The position numbers were made by a program, and so were the translations under genes. DNA of 37,733 nucleotides from Halieaceae bacterium. Its GTDB lineage: Bacteria > Pseudomonadota > Gammaproteobacteria > Pseudomonadales > Halieaceae. Shown piece by piece: positions 8,681 to 16,951 of the stretch (position 1 is its first letter; each line of letters begins with the position of its first letter). Location of the stretch: positions 23,085 to 60,817 of the forward strand of contig DPGN01000067.1 in the NCBI GenBank assembly GCA_003523185.1, given 5' to 3'. The notes under the pieces were generated by a model that ran no database searches, was not told the DNA's origin, and saw nothing but the letters and a program-made list of their open reading frames with translations.

Positions 8681-10957
8681 ATGATAAGAATAACGCCGCT
8701 AATATCAACCATCGCTCTGGCGACCTTTGGAGCAAATGCCATCGCCCAGGGCCTTCTGGAAGAAGTCATCGTCACGGCCCAGAAGCGCGCTGAGAACATT
8801 CAGGAGGTGCCTATATCTATTACCGCATTCGGCGGCGACTTCCTGGAAGAAAACGGTATCCAAAGAGTTTCTCAAGTAGCCTATGTAACCCCTAACTTTA
8901 GCATCGCGGGGTCGACACAGCCCTCCAACAGCCGCATTCAGATACGCGGCATTGGTGCGGCCGGTAATAACGCGATTGAACCCAGTGTTGGTGTGTTTAT
9001 AGATGGCGTCTACTATCCCCGTCCTGGCTCCACAATAGGACTGCTAAAAGACATCAATTCCTTCGAAGTGCTTCGCGGCCCCCAGGGCACCCTGTTTGGC
9101 AGGAATACCGTTGCGGGAGCAATGAATATCACTACGCGAAATCCCTCACAGGAAACCGAGGGATCGATTGAGCTGGGATACGGCGCCTATAACCTCTCTG
9201 AAATCGGCGGATTCTTTAATGCCGCGCTAAGTGACAGCATCGCCGGACGAATTGCGTTTATGCGTGCCGATCGCGACGGCTATGGCGACAATCTCCTGAC
9301 AGGAGAAGAGTATGGTGCCAGGGATGACCAGGTAGTACGCGGTAAACTCCAGTTTGAGATTAACGATCAATTGTCGATTTTGGTCACAGCTGACCACGCG
9401 AAGATCAACGCTGAGGGCATTGGCTCTGAGGTATTGAACGCCACCAGTAATCCGATATTCGAGGCGAGGAACATCGAACTCTATGGGGCTTCGCCTGTGA
9501 CCAACGATTCCTACGACTGGAGAGTTAACCAGATCGTGAATGACGATCATGAAGACGAACAGTCTGGTGTGTCCTTTGACCTGAATTACGAATTCGCTAA
9601 TGGAACGCGGCTCCGATCAATAACAGCTGCGCGCAGTTGGGAGGCCACTTACACAGACGGGGACGTGAACGTTGCCCGTGAACTGGTGCCTGGTACAACC
9701 GATTATGACAACGAGACGCTATCGCAGGAATTGCAGCTAACATCAGCGGGTGGTGAGTCCGTAGACTGGCTCGCGGGCGTGTACTACTACGAGGAAGAGT
9801 ACGACATCAACTTGGTTAGAGACGCCGGTGAAGCGTTTTGCGTACCGACGATGGCTGCTATAGCGGGTCCGGCAATCGGCGCTTTTTGCCTGGCGGGCCC
9901 CCAGGAGGGAGCGACAACCAATGCGTTTACTCAGGAGTTGGAGAGTCTCGCCGTATTCGGGCAGGCCACCTGGAACGTCAGTGATGCTTGGAGCACAACC
10001 CTGGGTTTGCGCTGGACTGATGACGAAAAGGATGGGGATTATGTGGCAGTGGTCAACAATCCAGCCTCTGCTTCATTTGCCGCGAACGAAAACGCGGTGG
10101 GAATGGAGCGGAATGGTTCGAAGACCACCTGGTTTACCAACGTCAGCTGGGACGTCAGCAAAAACCTGATGCTGTTTGCCACTGCCTCTACAGGATATAA
10201 ATCGGGTGGATTCAACTCGCAGAGCGGTGGCAATGTTCCCCTCGGGGATCGGCGGATCTTCTCGCCTGAAGAGACCACAAACTACGAACTCGGTGTGAAA
10301 AGTACGTTGTTAGACGGCACTGTTACGGCGAATGCCACGCTTTATCGCATGGACATCGATAACTTTCAGGACCGCGCTTTTGATGGCCTTAGCTTTGTCG
10401 TACTCAATGCCGGCGAAGTGCGTCAGCAAGGAATGGAAGCTGATATCAACTGGGCCCCGATAGAGCCTCTACGTATTGTGGCGGGGATGGGTTATCTGGA
10501 CTCGGAGTACCTGTCGTTCGAGACCGCCCCCGGGCTACCCGGTGGTCCGCCTCAGGATCTCACCGGCGAGCCGCGTACCTTTTCGCCAGAATGGCAGACA
10601 TCCTTGACCGCGGACTGGACGCAACCCCTCGCCAACGGTTTGAAATGGTTTGTGGGCGCTAGCTGGAGTTGGCGCGATGAACAAAACGTTGGGACTTCTT
10701 CCAATAACGACCCCCAGGCAATGCAGGACGCATACTCCATTGTCAACGCGCGCTTGGGGTTGCGCTCTGCTTCCGGAAAGTGGGAGGTCTCGCTATTTGG
10801 CAATAATCTTACCGATGAAGACTTCTGTCAGACCATCTTTGATCAGGCCTTCGGTGCACCCATTGGTGCTGTCAATCCTGTCAACAACACTTCGGTAATG
10901 CGCTGCAATCTGAGCGCCCCTACAACTTGGGCTCTGAGAGGCTCCTACCGTTTCTGA
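8681..10957 (+). CDS. TonB-dependent outer-membrane receptor
   Basis: Outer-membrane active transporter of 758 residues. A signal peptide (cleavage expected after AIA, residue 22) is followed by a TonB box-like EEVIVTAQKR, a plug domain (IQIRGIGAAGNNAIEPSVGV, then EVLRGPQGTLFGRNTVAGAMNI) and a 22-strand barrel region ending in aromatic F (GSYRF), as outer-membrane proteins require. This plug pattern is typical of the large family of sphingomonad and marine gammaproteobacterial receptors for organic ligands as well as siderophores, so the ligand cannot be assigned. GGAGC lies upstream of the ATG. It sits between the two GST-like paralogues under the divergent AraC gene and is followed by an intrinsic terminator, which suggests that the paralogue 2/sulfatase part is a separate transcript. 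Confidence 0.95.
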   Translation: MIRITPLISTIALATFGANAIAQGLLEEVIVTAQKRAENIQEVPISITAFGGDFLEENGIQRVSQVAYVTPNFSIAGSTQPSNSRIQIRGIGAAGNNAIEPSVGVFIDGVYYPRPGSTIGLLKDINSFEVLRGPQGTLFGRNTVAGAMNITTRNPSQETEGSIELGYGAYNLSEIGGFFNAALSDSIAGRIAFMRADRDGYGDNLLTGEEYGARDDQVVRGKLQFEINDQLSILVTADHAKINAEGIGSEVLNATSNPIFEARNIELYGASPVTNDSYDWRVNQIVNDDHEDEQSGVSFDLNYEFANGTRLRSITAARSWEATYTDGDVNVARELVPGTTDYDNETLSQELQLTSAGGESVDWLAGVYYYEEEYDINLVRDAGEAFCVPTMAAIAGPAIGAFCLAGPQEGATTNAFTQELESLAVFGQATWNVSDAWSTTLGLRWTDDEKDGDYVAVVNNPASASFAANENAVGMERNGSKTTWFTNVSWDVSKNLMLFATASTGYKSGGFNSQSGGNVPLGDRRIFSPEETTNYELGVKSTLLDGTVTANATLYRMDIDNFQDRAFDGLSFVVLNAGEVRQQGMEADINWAPIEPLRIVAGMGYLDSEYLSFETAPGLPGGPPQDLTGEPRTFSPEWQTSLTADWTQPLANGLKWFVGASWSWRDEQNVGTSSNNDPQAMQDAYSIVNARLGLRSASGKWEVSLFGNNLTDEDFCQTIFDQAFGAPIGAVNPVNNTSVMRCNLSAPTTWALRGSYRF

Positions 10958-10976
10958 TTCCTTAAGCGTCTGTCTT

Positions 10977-11003
10977 GGCCGGCCGCAAGGTCGGCCTGTT
11001 TTT
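10977..11003 (+). terminator. Intrinsic terminator after the TonB receptor
   Basis: An 8-bp GC-rich stem (GGCCGGCC with GGTCGGCC, one G-T pair) closed by a GCAA tetraloop, followed by TGTTTTT. It lies 19 bp after the receptor stop and points in the direction of transcription. Confidence 0.88.
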
Positions 11004-11062
11004 AACACAGGAATAACCGGCGATTCTCGGGGGAATTTGCCGCTAAAGATAGGGAGTGACTA

Positions 11063-11302
11063 GTGAAAAATTTATTGAGCCTTTTAGTCAGCACTACGTC
11101 TGGGGCCGCAGCAGATGAAACCGACAGGCATTTATTATTCCAAGACGCCCACCTCGCTATCGCGCAACTATCCGACGGATATGCCAATAATTATTCAATC
11201 GCAGCCCCTGACACTGATCACCAACAAGCCGGGGCCTTCTCGGTAATGTATCCATTTAGTGAGGCCAAACGTGGAATGGATAACCTCTGGATTTCGTGGT
11301 GA
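11063..11302 (+). CDS. Possible small exported protein (79 aa), unrecognised
   Basis: An open frame with a GTG start and AGGGAG 6 nt upstream, inside the 439-bp gap between the receptor and the second GST-like gene. The predicted start MKNLLSLLVSTTSGAAA is signal-like, but the rest matches no family I recognise and has no repeats or metal motifs. It could be a genuine short secreted protein, a gene remnant, or chance. The rest of the gap holds the terminator at 10977-11003 and about 90 bp of leader before the next gene. Confidence 0.3.
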   Translation: MKNLLSLLVSTTSGAAADETDRHLLFQDAHLAIAQLSDGYANNYSIAAPDTDHQQAGAFSVMYPFSEAKRGMDNLWISW

Positions 11303-11396
11303 TGTCTGATAAGGCAGAGGGTCTGGGAGGTGTTCTCCACTCTCACGGAATGCTGATGAGCCTTTCACTCGACAGGAACACTCGGAGGAGCAATAA

Positions 11397-12164
11397 ATGG
11401 CGAACGTAAAATTATATGGTTACGCAACCAGTCCTTACGTACGAAAAACCGGTTGCTTCCTCTACTACAAGGGAATCGATTTTACCCATATTCCGGTAAA
11501 CCCCCTCAAAGTCAAAGCCACCATCGGGCACACCAATGGCACGCAGGTGCCCGTGCTGGAAATCAACGGCAAGTGGCGGCGTGAATCCTCCGATCACGCA
11601 CAGTGGCTCGATGAACTCTTTCCGGAAAAACCGCTTTATCCAGAGGCGCACCGACAGAAAATTGATCACATTGACCGTTGGATTAGCAACCAATACCTAA
11701 TCAGTCTTTTCAGACCCGCGATCGACGGGAGTCTCAATCTGGAATTTGTTCGAAGGGCTTGGCGTCTTGCCGCAATTGTTAACGCGGACACGCCGCTCCC
11801 TTTGCCTGTTCGCCTCATTTGGCCAGTGGGGCTTCGAAGAGCGCGGTTTATACAGGATATGTCAAGGCACATTGATCTCACTGAGAGTATTGACGATATG
11901 CGAGCACGTCTCTTTTTGGAACTTATCGAGCATATTGACGATGGCCCTTTTCTGGGTGGCCTGGAGCAGCCCACCATGCTTGATTTTGCTGTTTTCCCAC
12001 AACTCATTTTTAGCTATTTGTTTGGCTTAGAAGAGCAACTGAGCGCAGCGGCATACCCGCCCCTCAAAGATTGGTTGAAACGCGTATCTGAGCACCTGCC
12101 GAACAACCCAACACTGGCCGCCGACAAAATGCAGGTGCGTGCATTGTCTGACGCGTTGAGCTAA
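11397..12164 (+). CDS. GST-like protein, paralogue 2
   Basis: GST-fold protein of 255 residues, sister of the gene at 7860. Shared landmarks are VKLYGYATSPYVRKTGCFLYY at the start, GTQVPVLEI in the cis-proline loop, WLDELFPEKP, DTPLPLPVR, the FLELIEHIDDGPFLGG and MLDFAVFPQLIFSY blocks and the LPNNP tail. A strong GGAGGAG lies 6 nt before the ATG. It begins a second plus-strand run after the receptor terminator and its leader region, and is followed by the sulfatase. Having two diverged copies on either side of one receptor suggests duplication followed by specialisation on related substrates, or a heterodimer; this is inference. No reaction can be named. Confidence 0.86.
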   Translation: MANVKLYGYATSPYVRKTGCFLYYKGIDFTHIPVNPLKVKATIGHTNGTQVPVLEINGKWRRESSDHAQWLDELFPEKPLYPEAHRQKIDHIDRWISNQYLISLFRPAIDGSLNLEFVRRAWRLAAIVNADTPLPLPVRLIWPVGLRRARFIQDMSRHIDLTESIDDMRARLFLELIEHIDDGPFLGGLEQPTMLDFAVFPQLIFSYLFGLEEQLSAAAYPPLKDWLKRVSEHLPNNPTLAADKMQVRALSDALS

Positions 12165-12169
12165 TACCT

Positions 12170-12283
12170 ATGCATAAAAGAACCTTTGTTGCCACCCTTG
12201 TTGTCATGTCGCCGCTTAGTGTTGGTCAATGGCTACAGCACTATATTGCTCGGTTAGCGAAAGCGGCGGCTGACCAAATGTGA
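12170..12283 (+). CDS. Possible 37-aa leader or gene remnant
   Basis: A short frame starting ATG only 5 nt after the stop of GST-like paralogue 2, so it could be translated by coupling. It encodes a weakly hydrophobic, basic-tipped peptide (MHKRTFVATLVVMSPLSVGQ at its start) that matches nothing I know. It may equally be a chance frame in the 205-bp spacer before the sulfatase. The conserved-looking bits are too few to decide. Confidence 0.2.
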   Translation: MHKRTFVATLVVMSPLSVGQWLQHYIARLAKAAADQM

Positions 12284-12369
12284 ACAAATGTACTTAATGA
12301 GGCACTGGACAGACTGGCAAAGATGTTCGGTCCCTACTCCCAAATCTCGCTTCTCTAGGAAGGATAATC

Positions 12370-14031
12370 ATGATCAAGAAAGTCATCGTCAGCCTTATTG
12401 TTACAGGACTCGGGATAGGGGTTCTGGCTTATGAGTATAGGACCGACATCCTTCTTTATGTTGTGACAACTCAAGACCGACCCGAGAACGCTCCAACTAT
12501 AAACATCAGCTGGGAGACTGGCCCCGAAACTGCCGAAATACCCGCAAGCGAACGGCCACCCAACATTATCTTCATATTGGCAGACGATCTTGGCATCAAT
12601 GATATCTCTACTTTCGGTGGCGGAGTCGCTGGTGGCGCTGTGACGACACCAAGCATTGACGCTATCGCGCATGAAGGGGCGTTGTTCACCCAGGCCTATG
12701 CCGGTAATGCTACCTGTGCACCTTCACGCGCCATGATCATGACAGGACGGTACCCGACTCGAACCGGCTACGAATTTACCCCGGTGCCACGAGGTATGGG
12801 GCGCCTAGTCACTATGATTGGCAATGAAATGGACACTGGCTTGCCGCCTGCGTACTACGACCGGGAAACTGACGAGCAACAGCCAGACTATCTCGATAAA
12901 GGGCTACCAACCGAGGAAGTCACCGTTGCTGAAGTCCTGAAGGAAAGGGGCTATCACACTGTTCACATTGGCAAGTGGCATATGGGCAGATCTGCAGGTA
13001 TGGGGCCTAATGATCAGGGTTTTGATGAAACTCTTACGATGAACGGACCACTATTTCTGGAAGAGAATGATCCCAATGTTGTGAACGCCAAGCTTGATTT
13101 TGATCCGATCGATAGGTTTCTTTGGGCACGCGGCAGATTCTCGTCGACCTTCAATGGCGGCGCGCCCTTTGAACCAGGTGGGTATGTGACGGATTACTGG
13201 ACAGACGAATCTCTTAAGGTGATCGAAGCCAACAAGAACCGGCCCTTCTTCCTGTATTTAGCGCATTGGGGCGTGCACACACCACTTCAAGCAACAAAGG
13301 AAGACTTTGCAGCAGTGGGGGAAATCAAACCTCATCGACTGCGTGTTTACGCGGCCATGGTTCGCTCTCTAGATAGAAGTGTCCGCCGTATCGAGGAAAA
13401 GTTAAAACAAGAAGGTCTTGCGGAAAACACCATCATCATATTTTCAAGTGATAATGGCGGTGCAGGATACCTTGGACTCCCAGAGGTGAATGCACCCTAC
13501 CGCGGATGGAAAGTCACAATGTTTGAAGGTGGCATACGCGCACCAATCTTCATGAAGTGGCCAGCCAAAATCGTTGCGGGTACAAAAGTTGATGCGCCTG
13601 TCGCGCATATTGATCTGATGCCAACAATGGCTGCTGCTGCGGGAGCAGCATTACCGCAAGGTGTGGAGATTGACGGGCTGAACCTTCTGCCCCTTGCAAC
13701 CGGAACAGGCACGATTGAACGCGTAAATGATGCCCTATTCTGGCAAAGCGGCTACCTGAGAGTTGTTCGCGCTGGCGATTGGAAACTCCAGGTAGAAGGC
13801 CGCCAAAACAAGAAGTGGCTTTATGATCTTGAAAGTGACCCCACAGAGCAACTCAACCTGGCTGAAGTAAGACCGGACAAGCTAGCCGAACTCCAGGCTC
13901 TGCTAGATGAGCATGCGGCGGGCTCTCGAGGGCCGCTCTATCCTTACACGACCGAGGGACCCATCGCGATTGACAAGACGCTGGCTGACAAAATCGTTCC
14001 CGGCGACGAAGTTGTTTATTGGCCAAACTAA
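12370..14031 (+). CDS. Membrane-anchored or exported sulfatase (type I, formylglycine)
   Basis: Sulfate-ester hydrolase of 553 residues from the alkaline phosphatase superfamily. A hydrophobic segment at residues 4-22 is a signal anchor or uncleaved signal. The metal-binding ADD (ILADDLGI) is at 71-73 and the formylglycine motif C116-A-P-S-R120 is followed by TGRYPTRTG; the second signature GKWHMG and the late metal site SSDNGG are intact. The cysteine must be oxidised to formylglycine by a maturase that is not in this window. An AGGAAGG ribosome site precedes the ATG. It is last in the GST-like paralogue 2 run and ends about 110 bp before the right repeat copy. The natural substrate (sulfated glycan, aryl or steroid sulfate) is undetermined. 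Confidence 0.93.
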   Translation: MIKKVIVSLIVTGLGIGVLAYEYRTDILLYVVTTQDRPENAPTINISWETGPETAEIPASERPPNIIFILADDLGINDISTFGGGVAGGAVTTPSIDAIAHEGALFTQAYAGNATCAPSRAMIMTGRYPTRTGYEFTPVPRGMGRLVTMIGNEMDTGLPPAYYDRETDEQQPDYLDKGLPTEEVTVAEVLKERGYHTVHIGKWHMGRSAGMGPNDQGFDETLTMNGPLFLEENDPNVVNAKLDFDPIDRFLWARGRFSSTFNGGAPFEPGGYVTDYWTDESLKVIEANKNRPFFLYLAHWGVHTPLQATKEDFAAVGEIKPHRLRVYAAMVRSLDRSVRRIEEKLKQEGLAENTIIIFSSDNGGAGYLGLPEVNAPYRGWKVTMFEGGIRAPIFMKWPAKIVAGTKVDAPVAHIDLMPTMAAAAGAALPQGVEIDGLNLLPLATGTGTIERVNDALFWQSGYLRVVRAGDWKLQVEGRQNKKWLYDLESDPTEQLNLAEVRPDKLAELQALLDEHAAGSRGPLYPYTTEGPIAIDKTLADKIVPGDEVVYWPN

Positions 14032-14139
14032 GCCTGAGGTGGAGACCGCGTTCGTTCTAAAGAGACGGCAGCACCCAAGACGCTCGTTTTTTTACTGGTG
14101 CACTCGATTGCAACAACACGCCAGAGTCACCGTAGGTCT

Positions 14140-14234
14140 TGTAGAAAGAGGGTGATCCCGAACAGTCCTTCTCGACTGACAGATAGCAGATTGCAATATG
14201 GCCTAGTTAGCGGGACCGACGGATATCCTAAAAC
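14140..14234 (+). repeat. 95-bp direct repeat, right copy (decayed GST 3' end)
   Basis: A second copy of 6422-6516, 7718 bp to the right, matching at 91 of 95 positions. Read in the GST frame, the tryptophan codon TGG has become the stop TAG, two further codons are changed (Pro to Ser, Ala to Thr), and the original stop is kept. No GST coding sequence precedes it. It is therefore a pseudogene tail, not a functional gene, and lies between the sulfatase and the lipoprotein esterase. Confidence 0.92.
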
Positions 14235-14284
14235 ACTCCGTATAGAGACCCATCCATTACTGATAACGAAGGAATTTTTCTACC

Positions 14285-15589
14285 ATGCGTTCAGTGCTCA
14301 TAGTTATCGCCTTATCTCTCTCAGCTTGTGGCGGAGGCGGCAGCCCCGAACAAACCCCGCCACCCATCGTGACACCAACGCCACCGGCTCCGTCCGAGAC
14401 GCCCCTGTTTTCTGAGGCGCTCGATTGCGTCGATACCCCCGAGTCATCGGTGGTCACTGGTACCTCATTTAAGCGGGTCACCCTCTCTGGTGAAAACGCG
14501 ATCTGCAACGACGGTAGCCAGGCAGTCATGTTCATACAGCGTGCAGCAACTGTTGCTGGGGAGCAAAATTGGTCGATCAATTTTCAGGGTGGTGGCGGTT
14601 GTATAGGAGAGGACTGTGCCGCTCGTTGGTGCTCCGGTGGCGATGACCGAATGACCAGTAGCAGTGCGCCAAATGGCTCAGAGTTCGAGGGTATTTTTAG
14701 TCAGGACGCGGCAAACCTAAGGCCGGACGCAAATAAAGTATTTCTGCACTACTGCAGCTCCGACAATTTTGCTGGGCAACGCTCGGATGTGATCGTTCCA
14801 GCCACCGACACAACACCGGAATTCAGAATTCACTTTCAAGGGGCCAATATTCTGAACGCTGCCATGGATAGCCTCGAAATTGGTGCGGTTTCTGACGACG
14901 GAACTGTCTCGCTACCGCCCTTAGGAGGCGCGGGGCTATTCACCATTAGCGGCACATCTGCGGGTTGTGGCGCGGTCTCCAAGCAAGGAGACCGACTGGC
15001 AACCAGAGCCAAAGGGTTAGGACACACGACGCAACTAATATGCGACGGAAACTTCACACCTGACATCCCGTTCCTGCCCGATGATGACCGAAGAGATACG
15101 GTGGCGGCAGCCATTGAGTCGGCATGGTCGGATCGAAACGAAAATCACGATCCGCTAAGAGATGAGTCGTGTGTCGAACTGCAAACAGAAGCGCCGTGGC
15201 GATGTGACGTCCCCAGTTATGTGCTAGCCAATCACATTACCGAGTCACCCATTTTCGTGCGTATGGATTTGGGTGACCCGACGATTTCGAACAACTACAT
15301 CAATAATGGTTACACTGCAGCTGAGTTCGCTATCGGTGTCCGTGACGGACTGATCTCAGCAAGCCAGGGCACTGGCATTGAGCAGCCCATGGCAATCCCC
15401 GCCATTTTTGCCCCCGCCTGCGGTCGACATGTTGCACTCTTCAGTACAGCTGGCTTTTTTAACACATCAATAAGCGACGATGTAGGCGCGGAGCAAACGC
15501 TGAATGACGCCATAGATCTATATGCTGAGGGACTGCCTGTCACGTTGATCGATACAATTCCACGGAGCCTGTCGTCCTGCGGAAACTGA
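14285..15589 (+). CDS. Pectinacetylesterase/Notum-like lipoprotein
   Basis: Predicted lipoprotein of 434 residues. The signal peptide ends in the lipobox LSAC (C15), then a GGGGS and proline/threonine linker leads to a serine-hydrolase domain. Landmarks of the pectinacetylesterase/Notum family are FQGGGGCIGEDCAARWC, VFLHYCSSDNFAG, FQGANILNAAMDSL and ISGTSAGCGAV with nucleophile S225. Candidate acid and base are D328 and H382 (ACGRHVAL); their spacing resembles that of human Notum, whose order is Ser-Asp-His. Many cysteines suggest disulfides. Members remove acetyl groups from pectin or, in animals, a lipid from Wnt, so the substrate here is open. It starts 50 bp after the right repeat copy and may be expressed with the sulfatase upstream. 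Confidence 0.78.
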   Translation: MRSVLIVIALSLSACGGGGSPEQTPPPIVTPTPPAPSETPLFSEALDCVDTPESSVVTGTSFKRVTLSGENAICNDGSQAVMFIQRAATVAGEQNWSINFQGGGGCIGEDCAARWCSGGDDRMTSSSAPNGSEFEGIFSQDAANLRPDANKVFLHYCSSDNFAGQRSDVIVPATDTTPEFRIHFQGANILNAAMDSLEIGAVSDDGTVSLPPLGGAGLFTISGTSAGCGAVSKQGDRLATRAKGLGHTTQLICDGNFTPDIPFLPDDDRRDTVAAAIESAWSDRNENHDPLRDESCVELQTEAPWRCDVPSYVLANHITESPIFVRMDLGDPTISNNYINNGYTAAEFAIGVRDGLISASQGTGIEQPMAIPAIFAPACGRHVALFSTAGFFNTSISDDVGAEQTLNDAIDLYAEGLPVTLIDTIPRSLSSCGN

Positions 15590-15736
15590 CCACAGGCCAC
15601 CGCGTTGGCTCAAGGGTGATACAGACGAACGCCCCTGCGTTCACGCACGTCTGATGAATATCTGGAAATCCTAAAATCTTATCCTAGACTGATGATGAAC
15701 ATCCGGTGTGGTTGTTATCTAAACAAGGGACATTTT

Positions 15737-16498
15737 ATGAAGCAGATCTTTTTTCTTATAGCGGCATTACTCTCCATGACGGTTCAAGCGCAGGAATACG
15801 AAGCCAGGAGCGAATTTTTCTTTTGTTCTCTCAACGAGGGCAAAACAATGGAAGACGTCGTCGCTCAAAGCGAAGCATATGGGAAATTTTCTACGGATAT
15901 GGGCACCAAATACGCGCAAGCTATTTTGACTCCCATGCACGCAGGCGACACTGCTGATTACGACTATATTTTATGGGGCACTTGGCCCGATGGCGCAGCG
16001 ATGTATGAGGAATGGGGCAGCTTCGTCAACGGGTATGGAGGATGGGCTGTAGGAAACTCGGGTACTGCACCAAGCGAGGAAGCAGGAAGCTGTCATCGCT
16101 CCATTGCAATGTTCAACACGGCCGTTATTCATAATCGCATACCACAGGAACAGCGCGACGAGCGACAGCCGATTCAGTTTACTCAGTGCTCACTCAAGAA
16201 CGGTGCATCAATGTCACAACTGTATGCCCAAGCCGAGAAAAACAAAGAGAAAATGGATAAGGCCGGCTTTAAAGGCTGGGGTATCCATTACTTCTCCCCT
16301 TACCTCGGTTTTGAAGATGTGGAATACGATTTTGTGCAAATGAATCATTGGTATTCCTACGAAGCACGGGGCTACATGGCAAATAACTGGGGTGGCTTTT
16401 TAGAGGAAAATCCTGACGTGGCATCAGGCATGCAACTCTTGGTGGATTGCTCGAACACCAACTCCTATGTGTCACAACTCATATTCAACAATATGTAG
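15737..16498 (+). CDS. Secreted protein of two tandem repeats, unknown function
   Basis: A 253-residue protein that I do not recognise. It has a clear signal peptide with an AxA-like cleavage site (TVQA then QEY). The mature part is two similar halves of about 110 residues: each begins FxxCSLxxGxxM with a QxE helix, has an aromatic YD(Y/F) strand, a WG-GG segment, and ends at a cysteine (GSC or VDC). The layout looks like two dimeric alpha-beta-barrel-type units fused, with one disulfide possible per half; that fold is inference. AAGGGA lies 6 nt before the ATG at 15737; an in-frame ATG at 15692 is less likely because it hides the signal peptide. A hairpin follows the stop. It may be a periplasmic binding or stress protein, but nothing assigns a role. 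Confidence 0.75.
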   Translation: MKQIFFLIAALLSMTVQAQEYEARSEFFFCSLNEGKTMEDVVAQSEAYGKFSTDMGTKYAQAILTPMHAGDTADYDYILWGTWPDGAAMYEEWGSFVNGYGGWAVGNSGTAPSEEAGSCHRSIAMFNTAVIHNRIPQEQRDERQPIQFTQCSLKNGASMSQLYAQAEKNKEKMDKAGFKGWGIHYFSPYLGFEDVEYDFVQMNHWYSYEARGYMANNWGGFLEENPDVASGMQLLVDCSNTNSYVSQLIFNNM

Positions 16499-16507
16499 CG
16501 CACTACG

Positions 16508-16534
16508 CCCGCAAGTGCTGTCCTAGCCTTGCGG
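16508..16534 (+). terminator. Hairpin after the two-repeat protein, possible terminator
   Basis: A perfect 8-bp stem, CCCGCAAG with CTTGCGGG, around a 12-nt loop, starting 9 bp after the stop of the gene upstream. It lacks a T tract, so termination by this hairpin alone is uncertain. Confidence 0.45.
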
Positions 16535-16565
16535 GTGCCTTACACCGGACGTAAGTAAAGGCAAC

Positions 16566-16934
16566 CTAACCTACACCTAAATAAGCCAAGAGCGCAGTGA
16601 AGGCAGTGAGGTAGGCACCCGGCAATTTCAGCAGCTGGTCGTGTCCCGTGAAACCAAGGTATACAAAGAGCAGCGCGCACAACGCGTTGACTGCAATGAT
16701 CGGATAGGCCATGAGTCCCAGACTGGCGTCGAGCGAGACGCAAACGAGTACGCCCGCGCTCACGGCAAGCCAGATAGTGAACACCTGCCACGAAACAACA
16801 CTCAATGATTTAGTCAGGTCTTCAAGATCACTGCCGTTGATGTGCACCAGATAAATACGACCACCCACGTAGCCGTGAAATACGGCGCCAACCGCTGCGA
16901 TGAGCGCCGCTATATTGAGATACCAGAACGCCAT
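16566..16934 (-). CDS. Small integral membrane protein, unknown function
   Basis: A 122-residue protein with about four hydrophobic helices (from residues 5, 45, 68 and 95) separated by short loops. A glycine-rich, HGYVGGRIYLV-like turn follows the first helix and a GHDQLLKLPGAYL stretch precedes the last. No catalytic motif is seen. It ends the minus-strand run that begins with the FadH-type reductase, 17 bp after that gene's stop, so the two are probably co-transcribed. I do not recognise the family and would leave it as a conserved-type hypothetical membrane protein. Confidence 0.72.
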   Translation of the reverse strand: MAFWYLNIAALIAAVGAVFHGYVGGRIYLVHINGSDLEDLTKSLSVVSWQVFTIWLAVSAGVLVCVSLDASLGLMAYPIIAVNALCALLFVYLGFTGHDQLLKLPGAYLTAFTALLAYLGVG

Positions 16935-16951
16935 CCGTATAACCTCCCAGC

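Noticed and set aside
14140..14234. The right repeat copy as a functional gene or a conserved small RNA
   Set aside because: It carries an in-frame stop and coding-type changes, and matches the 3' end of a GST gene, so a pseudogene remnant is the better reading.
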